64,000 nt of DNA, taken from assembly GCA_964526635.1 (NCBI GenBank), contig CAZGLR010000003.1, forward strand, positions 1 through 64,000, given 5' to 3'. A program made the position numbers and the translations under genes. This DNA comes from CAZGLR01 sp964526635. GTDB lineage: Bacteria > Zixibacteria > MSB-5A5 > GN15 > JAAZOE01. A model generated the notes under the pieces. That model ran no database searches. It was not told where the DNA came from and saw only the letters and a list, made by a program, of their open reading frames with translations. Positions 1-8,700 of this stretch are shown here, piece after piece (positions within the stretch are counted from its first letter, which is position 1; each line of letters opens with the position of its first letter).

Positions 1-415
1 TCAACAATGCGCAAGCCTTCAGCCTCGGCATGCTCTTCTTCGACATGGACTTCTATAGCCGGGGACGTGTAGTCGGCATGATCATCGTGGAAGATCGACA
101 AAGTGAGATCAGTCATACCTTCTGCAATACCAGACAGCATGAACTTAAATGACGCCGAATCGAGGTAGCTTATCTTCGCAGTCAGAGTATCGGCCATCGA
201 TCCCATTAGCCAGAACTCAGCGGGATTCTCAGGCTGGAACAGGGAATCGTTGATATCGATGAAGAACACTTCCAGCGTGTCAGTCTCTTCCATGTGATGA
301 GCTTCAATCTCGCCGATCACGGTAGCGCCATTTACCCAAACCAGAGTATCTCCGGCAGTATCAACAATGCGCAAGCCTTCAGCCTCGGCATGCTCTTCTT
401 CGACATGGACTTCTA
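1..415. repeat. Exact 55-bp direct repeat (1-55 and 361-415)
   Basis: Positions 1-55 and 361-415 are identical over 55 bases at a 360-bp (120-codon) period inside the secreted repeat protein. The repeat may extend left of the window. DNA-level identity confined to the His/Glu-rich segment points to recent duplication or gene conversion between repeat units. Confidence 0.9.
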
Positions 416-827
416 CCGATGGTGATGTGTAATCGAGAGCTCCGGCTATATAAAGAGAAAACGTTGCAGAGAAAACTCCGTGTCCACCGATCGATGAGAT
501 TGAAAACGTCCAGGTGCCGGTTTCATTTTCAGAGAGTTCGTTGGTATCGCTTAACACAGTATTAAGGCTGTCGCCGCTGCCTGCCAGTTGAAATGGCATG
601 GCAGTATCATCCAGCCAGAACACTTCGAATTCAGTAGTAGTTTCGCCTTCTTCAATTTCGATTTCGCCAATTACCGAACCATCGAGAACATAAACGACGG
701 TGTCGGTTCCGTTCGCTTGAAGGTAAAAACCTCGGGTTGCCGCAGAAGCATTTTCCCATCCAAGGAAAATGGCAAACAGGGCGACCATAAATACAACAAC
801 CACCTTAGACATACCTCGCGTAGTCAT
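1..827 (-). CDS. Secreted protein with histidine-rich tandem repeats (partial at left edge)
   Basis: The frame is open from an ATG at 827 and runs off the window start, so the C-terminus is missing. AAGGAG lies 9 nt before the ATG. The first ~30 residues form a signal peptide (VVVVFMVALFAIFLG then ASAA). The mature part consists of ~120-residue units, each ending in an acidic, His-bearing stretch (YTSP.(V/I)EVHVEEEHAEAEG); other His/acid patches are HHMEETD and HDDHADY. Two units are visible and share an exact 55-bp DNA repeat. The His/Glu clusters and the small His/Cys-rich gene just upstream on the same strand suggest a periplasmic or surface metal-binding role, but this is inference. I do not recognise a named family with certainty. 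Confidence 0.75.
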   Translation of the reverse strand, partial: MTTRGMSKVVVVFMVALFAIFLGWENASAATRGFYLQANGTDTVVYVLDGSVIGEIEIEEGETTTEFEVFWLDDTAMPFQLAGSGDSLNTVLSDTNELSENETGTWTFSISSIGGHGVFSATFSLYIAGALDYTSPSVEVHVEEEHAEAEGLRIVDTAGDTLVWVNGATVIGEIEAHHMEETDTLEVFFIDINDSLFQPENPAEFWLMGSMADTLTAKISYLDSASFKFMLSGIAEGMTDLTLSIFHDDHADYTSPAIEVHVEEEHAEAEGLRIV

Positions 828-960
828 AAGTGAATTCTCCTTAAGGCAATTACTGCCACAGCAATCCATGCGTACAAACACAAAGATTGCAGTGACGAGT
901 TAGTGTGGCTCTATAACCGATCCGACGGTTTAGAGAAACTTGGGTGTTTGGACTAAGTGA

Positions 961-1350
961 TTACGAGAGGAGGGTGGGTGGAGCTCTAAGGAAATATTCC
1001 AGGCACAGTTCCGGCGAAAACGTGTTGATAGTTGTGATAACTATGGAAAATACGTATCCTGCCGGGATATCAAGATTAACGATGTCAACTGAATCCAATT
1101 GCAGGTTTCTAAGAAATGTACAAACAACACATTGGCGGTCATGATCGGTAGTTGGTGAACGTAAGATATTATAAGAGTGTACCAAATGACCATGATGTTC
1201 ATCATGGCAAGAATTATTGCCATGAGAACCATGGTGCACCGGAAAAGAATGATGATGAAATCCAATGGAAAAAACGCTGCAACAAAGCGCAAATAGCGCA
1301 AAGGCAGTTGAGTATTTCTTCAACATCCTGAAATTTAACAGTTTCAGCAT
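961..1350 (-). CDS. Small exported His/Cys-rich protein
   Basis: 129 codons with an N-terminal hydrophobic segment (STAFALFALCCSVFSIGF), then a histidine-rich stretch (FHHHSF..HHGSHG..CHDEHHGH) and a D-H-x-x-x-C-x-x-C motif (DHDRQCVVCTF). This resembles small exported His/Cys proteins of the DUF2946/CopL type that sit beside metal-handling genes; I infer the resemblance from layout, not from alignment. It lies ~130 bp upstream of the His-rich repeat protein on the same strand, so they may be co-transcribed. No strong ribosome site precedes 1350. An internal ATG at 1326 (MLKKYS) is an equally good start and gives a cleaner signal peptide. Confidence 0.55.
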   Translation of the reverse strand: MLKLLNFRMLKKYSTAFALFALCCSVFSIGFHHHSFPVHHGSHGNNSCHDEHHGHLVHSYNILRSPTTDHDRQCVVCTFLRNLQLDSVDIVNLDIPAGYVFSIVITTINTFSPELCLEYFLRAPPTLLS

Positions 1351-1726
1351 AGCTTTGTATTACTTTGTGTTACCATAGGCTTTAGTATGATACGGCGATA
1401 ATTGAAATGTGTTAATGTTTTTTTTGATTAGAGATTATATATGTCTGAATAATACAGCCATGTGTCGGGATTTATAGCACAGTGCCTCCACGCGTGCCAG
1501 GTGTGGTGTTCGCCTTCCGAAATGTCGCCAAAGCGGTTTGCGATATTTACTGCCTTACGGCGCAGTTACCAGATAAAAAGTCTTGAGTTCTGGACAGCTT
1601 TTGGCGCGGTTTGTGAAGTATGGCATGAGAGATTGGAAAATTCATGAAAAAATCCTCGAAAAGAAAAGTGCGAAAATACAGAATCGAACGAGTACATTGA
1701 GAACACACACTGATTGCGATATTTTT
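1351..1726. other. Intergenic region
   Basis: Divergent spacer between the His/Cys-rich gene and the methyltransferase. Short open frames here show no recognisable protein. It must hold the promoters for both directions, but I see no convincing -35/-10 pair. Confidence 0.5.
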
Positions 1727-2407
1727 ATGAACGATATGGCATGCCCCTTATGCCGCAATGAGGCGGATTGGGTCTCGGGAACTGAATTCCTCCTGTGCCG
1801 TGAGTGTCAGGGGTTCTTTCGTCATGTCCGGTATTTGCCGAACCATGAGCAGGAAAAGGCCCGGTATGAAACCCACAATAACGATGTGGATGATCCCGGG
1901 TACCGGGCGTTCGTTTCGCCCATAGTTTCAGCCGTTTTGAGAGATTTTACCCCGAATCACTCAGGGCTGGATTTCGGAGCCGGTCCCGGGCCGGTCATCT
2001 CGAAGCTTTTGGGTGAAAAGGGGTTCAACATTGTGCAATATGACCCCTTCTTTCACAACCATACCGCATTGCTCGAAGACAGCTACGATTATATCGTTTG
2101 CTGTGAGGTGATTGAACACTTTCGCTCACCGGACAGAGAATTTCAACTTCTGAAGCGCCTCCTGAAGCCACAGGGCAGGCTGTACTGCATGACCCACCTG
2201 TACAGCACTGGAATGGAATTGGACGACTGGTACTACACAAAAGATCCCACACATGTGTTCATTTATCAGCCGACGACCCTGGAATGGATAAGGCGGAATC
2301 ATGGGTTTTCTTCATGTATCATACAGGACAGACTGGTTACCCTGGCGAGTCCGCCCGAAATCCGGACCACACCGTCTCCCCCTCATCAGCCACCGACTGA
2401 TCTTTGA
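1727..2407 (+). CDS. Class I SAM-dependent methyltransferase with N-terminal zinc ribbon
   Basis: The open frame extends back to 1583, but conserved sequence begins at the ATG at 1727 (MNDMACPLC). Residues ~5-25 hold two Cys pairs (CPLC...CREC), a zinc-ribbon seen at the front of Methyltransf_23-type enzymes. The SAM site is LDFGAGPGPV (motif I), with VQYDP as the acidic loop, DYIVCCEVIEHF as motif IV and LLKPQGRLYCMTHLY after it. The DPTHVFIYQPTTLEWI stretch is typical of small-molecule or glycan methyltransferases. The substrate is unknown and no pathway genes adjoin it. No clear ribosome site is visible, so the start is uncertain (ATG at 1625 is another option). Confidence 0.8.
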   Translation: MNDMACPLCRNEADWVSGTEFLLCRECQGFFRHVRYLPNHEQEKARYETHNNDVDDPGYRAFVSPIVSAVLRDFTPNHSGLDFGAGPGPVISKLLGEKGFNIVQYDPFFHNHTALLEDSYDYIVCCEVIEHFRSPDREFQLLKRLLKPQGRLYCMTHLYSTGMELDDWYYTKDPTHVFIYQPTTLEWIRRNHGFSSCIIQDRLVTLASPPEIRTTPSPPHQPPTDL

Positions 2408-2740
2408 TAACCCATTGATATCGCAGAACATCGGTCAATTGCGGGAGAAAGGAAACGGTTATGAAGAAGGTTGTACACGGAGAGCTTTTTTAAATGTCAG
2501 TCGTTGCTGTTCATATGCTTACAGCAATACCTCGAGGCTTGGCGTATTCAGAAAACAGAACTATTCCCGGTGTTTGCAAATCGTTTTAGCGAGTAGTTTT
2601 GCTCGATTGATTTCTGGCATTATATCTCTATGTATCAAGAAGTAAGCGACCTTTCCGAGGTGACATGTTATTTTAACATACCCCGCTTAATAATAGTACT
2701 TCGCTTTAGACGTACACACCGGGTAAACCGGTAGGTGATA
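2408..2740. other. Intergenic region, convergent
   Basis: Convergent spacer between the methyltransferase and the giant beta-helix gene. A 114-codon plus frame overlaps the end of the methyltransferase but looks non-coding. Apart from the terminator at its right end I see nothing supportable. Confidence 0.5.
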
Positions 2741-2777
2741 ACTAAAATAAACAGGAGGATTGGTTATCCAATCCTCC
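2741..2777 (-). terminator. Rho-independent terminator of the giant beta-helix gene
   Basis: A perfect 10-bp stem (GGAGGATTGG / CCAATCCTCC) with a 4-nt loop lies 23 bp past the stop. On the minus strand it is followed by a U-rich run (TGTTTATTTTAG). Confidence 0.75.
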
Positions 2778-2799
2778 CGTTGATGCAACAAAAGAACCG

Positions 2800-5700
2800 T
2801 TATAGACTGCAGCAGGGATCAATCGGTGCCGGGCCGCCATTGAAGATAAAGTTAATCAGGTACACTGCATCTCCGACATTGACAGGGCCGTCACCATTGG
2901 CATCAGCGCTGCACAGCGGATCCGGAGCGGGTCCGCCTTTGAATACGTAATTAATGACAAAGATAGCGTCGCCGATATTGACCGTGCCATCGCCATTGGC
3001 ATCGCCACACACCACCGGCGAATCGCAGGCATCACCGATACCGTCGCTATCACTGTCCGTCTGATCCGGATTGGCCACCGTCGGGCAATTATCGCAGACA
3101 TCACCCAGGCCATCGTTATCCTGATCGATCTGGTCAGAATTGGTCAGACCGGGGCAATTGTCGAACGCATCGCAGATACCGTCGCTATCGGCATCGCTGC
3201 ATCCGGCGCAATCGACCGGAAGCGCCCCCATAATCACATCGCAGGTATTCAACGGGTGACCGGAGTTACACGGCGACATGGCATCGATTGTATAAACGCC
3301 TGCCCCGGTATCGCAGAAGATCGGGTCATAAGCAATATTGCCGTTAGTACCAGCCACTGACGCAATACAGTCGATCCAGTCGCCATCGTTGTTGCCATAG
3401 ATATCGGTACAGGAAACAGCGGGTTCCGATTCGGCATCGAAACAGTACACCGCTTCACCTTCGATACTGAAGGCAATTATGCTGTTGGTGATCGAGGGTG
3501 AGGCATTGTTGCAGTACAATCCGCCGCCGGCAGCCGCCTGATTTTTGACGATAGTACAGCCGGTCAGAACCGGAGCGCCGTTTACCGCAGCAAGCGCACC
3601 GCCTCGGGCTGCTGAATTATCACTCAGGAGACAGCCGATAATGGTTGGAGACGAGCCAACGCAATAAATCCCGCCACCACTGCGATTGAGGGAGGCATCG
3701 ACTGTACCAATACCGTTGCGAATCGTCAGATAAGCAAGGACGGCATCGGCGGACTCACCAGCAGTCATACTGACGGCACTGCCGGCATCGACAGCACCGA
3801 GAATTCCGGCGTCGGCATTGATCACCGTTGCTGTAATATGATCAGTATTGCCGTCGAGTGCGGTGAAGCTCGTGATAATCAGGTCCTTACCAGCGAAATC
3901 GATTCGTTCGATATATTCACCATCGGTAATTATTACCGAATCATTGGCACTGCCACTGCCGAGATCGATACCCTCCTGAATTGTGGAATTATTCGACGTA
4001 TTCACAAACCAGGTCCAGGTGGTGGTATGAGTATCGTTGTAGTAATTGCCGCCCCACCATGGTGAGTAATCGACATTGTCGGAAACCGGCGTACCGGTGC
4101 CCTTGTCGACATATTGCGCCAGTGAGCGCGTGATGGTAGTCGCCTGGGGAGAATCACCAGGTGCAACGGGGACAGATGGCGTTCTGCTGATGGTGCGCGC
4201 ATTGGATTTATCCGGAACAATTTGCGGACCGGAACGATCACCCCACCAGTTGCCGGCGGCATTGATCATGTTGGTAAAGTTGTTATAAACCGCATAGGTG
4301 GTGTTACCGGACAGATCATTGCCGTTGACCGCGCATGTAACTGTATTGCCGTCAGCAAGAGTAATATTCTCCTGAACCGCATGATCACAGCCGGTTATGG
4401 CGTTGTGATGGATATCGGCAGTGAGTGTTCCATTGATCCAACCGCCGTAATACGATCCGCCCCAGGGATCGACATCGCTGCCCCAGAGATCGACTCCGAC
4501 ATGTTCGGCATTGGTGATAGTACAACCGCTGACTTCCAGATTGAGACCAGCACCATCATCGCCCAGATGAGTCGACGCCGCCCATTGGTTATCGGTCAGA
4601 GCGACACCGGTGATAGTTACGGTCGGGATTGTCGATGGCGTATAAACCCAATTCCACTGCGAATGGCCGATACCCACTTCACTTCCCGAAACAGTTCCGC
4701 CGGTGACTGTGACATCATTACATTCAAACAGCAAAATACCGGTACCGGCCCAGTCGGTGCCGGGGTAGGCAACACTGGTGACAACGTTGTCGGTCAGAGT
4801 TGCCGTACAGCCATAGGAAATCTGGATACCGTTTGGTGCCAGGTTGGGATTGATAGAACCATTGACGGTATTACCGGTTAAATTACCGGTGGTCGAGGGT
4901 CCCATCAGGACAATCCCGCCCTTCTGGAAATTGGGAACTTCGCAGTTGGACATAGCCAGATCGGTAGATCCGAACTCACCATGGGTGGCCAGAACACTGA
5001 CAATACTGCTCGTGCTCGGGCTGGCCGTATTGGTAATGTTCGTAATCTGACAATTGGATACATCAGCTGCGGCGTTGTAAAAATGCATGCCGTAGAAGTT
5101 CTGCGGTCCAAGATCAAGACCATCGATCGTGAGTCCGGAAAGTGTAACATCGGCGTCGGTGACACCAAAGCAGGCATCGATTGTCTTGGCCGACCCATTC
5201 CATTGCGTGATGGAATAAGTGGCTCGGGAGGCGGTTGGAACCGCCTGCAGAACCGCCAGGCCGATACCGGCGCCATCGATTGTCACAGTCTTGGTATCAA
5301 CTCGTACCTGTTCGGTATAAGTACCGGTCAGCACATGCACCAGGCCGCTGTCACCGACAAAGTTGACACCATCGCTGATGTTGTCAAAGGCGTCATACCC
5401 CCAGACATGGCCATCGTTGAATCCACCGGAGGTGTAGTCATCATCGACCCATACTTCTATCGGGTTGGCCGTGAAGGTACATGATGTGAAGTTCTCATTG
5501 TTCCACGGTTCAAAGAGCACGTCTCCCACGACTGGATCACCCAGCCCGAGAAGGTTACCGGGATCATTATATGGTCCACTGATGTCGCCCCACCAGTTAC
5601 AGGAGGCATCGAGCAAAGAACTCAAGAAGTTCTGCACGCCGGTGACATTTCCGGTGATGGTGTTTTCGGTAATGGCGATAGTACCGGGCCATCCGGCATA

Positions 5701-8700
5701 CAGCGCGACACCCTGGTTGGTATTGTTGGCAAAGGTGTTGTCACCCAGATAGATATTTTGGGGACCATACTGGCCGTCGGCCACATACCACCCGTCGGCA
5801 ATTGAGCTGATAAAGACGCCGGTACCGCAATTGTGGATGTTATTTCCGGTGATATTCAGATTGCGGGCGCAATCGATCCATATGCCGCTGTAAGCGGTAC
5901 CATAGCATTCGTTGTCGGTAATGGCGATCGGAACCATACCACTTAGCGATTGAATAACAATAGCCGCCTGAGCAGTATTATAGACCGTATTACCCGAGAC
6001 ATTCAAGCCGGAATAATTCAGATGGTCAGTGATTGTACCGGTACCGAATGCTTCGGCCTCATACCCGACGTAAATACCAAAGCCATGAGATGATCCCGGC
6101 TGGATATCGTGAACAGTGTTGTTGGTAATTGCCACATTTTGGTATTCGCCAAGCGGGTAACCGACAATAATGCCATTACCGCCGAAATTGCGAACCTCGA
6201 AGTTGTTGAAAGTCACATGAGACGAGGCAATCTCAACTGCCGCAATGAGGCCAAGGCCGGTGCCATCGAGGATAGCGCCATCCTGTCCCTGCAGTTCTAT
6301 CGCATGATCGATGTCAAGGGACTCATTGTACAAGCCGGGTGAAACCGTGATGAGAGCGGCATCGATCTCGTCAATTGCCTCTTGGACATGCGTATTCGAG
6401 CCATATTGCGGGCTATTGTCATCGACAATCAGGGAGCTGAAGTCGGGCTGATAACCAACGTCACCGCTGAGATCATTATCACCGGCCAACCATGGCGTAT
6501 AGTCGATATTGGGGTCAAGCAGGGCAGGAACGGCCGCGGTATCTGTCGTACCATACCAGTTGCCGGAGGCATTTTGCATGGCGACAGTGTTGGAACCGAC
6601 AGCATAAGTATTTCCCGCGAGATTATTACCATACGCGGTAAGTTCTACCGGACCGCCGTAATCATACGCATACATCCCATAATCCCAGCCAGTGATAAGG
6701 CAGTATTCGACAGTCAGAGTAACCGCATCGGACGAGGTACTGAAGGCGCCTATTCCCCAGCTGTCTGCAGCGCCGATGCCGGTAAACTCGGAATTGGTAA
6801 TCGTCACTGTCATAGGTGTTTTTAGCGATAACACGCCCAGCTCAAACATCGAAGAGGGACTCAATCGCGGCGCGGTTGTTTTGGCCGGAGTTGAGTTATA
6901 GGCATAAAAGGCATCACCGAGCGGGTTTGTTATGATACCATCGCTAAAGGTTCCAGAGCCATCGATCCAGTAAACGCTGGTCTGGCAGCCATCGATCGCA
7001 ACGCCCTGAGCATCAATATCGCCACCGACTAAAAAGCCGGTAGCGGTCCAGCTGCCGCCGGTATAGGCAACGTCGCTGATAGCGCAATCGGTGACTGTTC
7101 CGCTTACACCGGATCCGATCTGAATACCGTTCTGGGCAGTCACATCGGTGGCACCATGGCCGACCGTGGTTACGCCGGTGAGATCGACTGTCAGGCCACT
7201 TCCGAGAAGTGCTACAGCATTCTTCTGGAAGGTATCGATATAGACATCGGTCATGGAAATCGCATAGGGTCCGCCGGTGTTGTTACTGGAATAAACCGCA
7301 ACACCATGCTGGTTTCCACTGAAAGTGGCATCCATGACGTTGATGACTTTGACATGGGAGACCTCGCCACCACCGTTGAAGAAACCAAGTCCGACAAAAC
7401 GGTAATTGGAAGTACCCTTATTGTCACCATCGATTGTCAACCCGGAGATAGTCGCGTCGACATTATCGACAAAAAATACCGGGAAGTTATTGGAGCCATC
7501 GTTGAATGACCCGGCAAGAGTTTCCGGCGATTTAACAACGACAGTCGCAAAACCTGCGCCGTCGAAAATCAGATCGGCCTTGTTGGCGTGGATCTGTTCG
7601 GTGTAGGTGCCGGCCAGGATATGGATTGTTCCACCGGCCAGGACAGCATCGATACCGTCCTGAATAATATCAAAGGCGTTGTAGCCAATGAATTGCCCGG
7701 GGGCGACCTGTGTTCCCTGGGGTAATCCGGTCCAGTCATCATCGATCCAGACTTCGGTGACATCACCACAGCTGAAATTACAATAAGTAAAATCGCCTGT
7801 ACACCAGGGATCATAATCGACCTCGCCATAAACCTGGGCAGCGATTTCATCGCACGCCAGTGATCCCCAGTAGTTGGTGGTGGCATCGACCGGTATTCCC
7901 GGCAGTAGCTGGTTGATGACATCACCATATGCGGAGCCATCGGTCCCGACATAATTCTGGATATTGTTATGAAGTTCGGCATTGTGAATGGAGACACTGG
8001 TCGGACTGGCGTTTTCCTTACCCGGTTCACCGAAGCGCATTCCCCGTTCATTGCCGGTATACTGCCCGCCAATAATATTTACATTGTCGACCCAGGCTGG
8101 GAACGCGGTATAACTTCCTGACGGGTTATTGCCGGTTCCCCGTCCTTTGACCGTGAGCCCGACACCCTCCCTGGCGCCGCCAAGAGCATTGTCGGTCACT
8201 GTGCAATCGGTGAACGCCAGATTCTGATAGGTACCTGCCTTGAGATTGATATCGACACCGGCCATCCATGGCACAAAATACGAGGGCATACCAACGTCGG
8301 TGAAACCGTTTTCGCTTACGGTACACGAGACGAACTCGGCATCGCTGAGTTTCTCGGCATAGATACCCTTGTGATTGTTGTGATTGAAGGTTGTCGAGGT
8401 TACTGTGACCTGCTCAACAGTGCTGGCGTCGGCACTGACTTCTTTTTGCAGATACCAACCGTAGGTCAGGCTGTCGAAGGAGCAGTTGTTTACAGTCAGG
8501 TAACGCAGACTTGATGTCAGATCGACATAAAGACCGCGTTCCTGCTCGGTGTTGGGATTGACATTATTTCCAACGACAATCACGTTATCGAGGGTGATAT
8601 ACGAGATATCCAAACCGGTTCCCTCGGTGAAACGTCCCACACTGATCCCGGCCATGCCATCGGGAGCCACCCGAAGATCCTTAATCATGATAGGTGAAGC

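Noticed and set aside
2025..2252. 75-codon minus frame inside the methyltransferase
   Set aside because: Antisense shadow of a gene with clear SAM-binding motifs.
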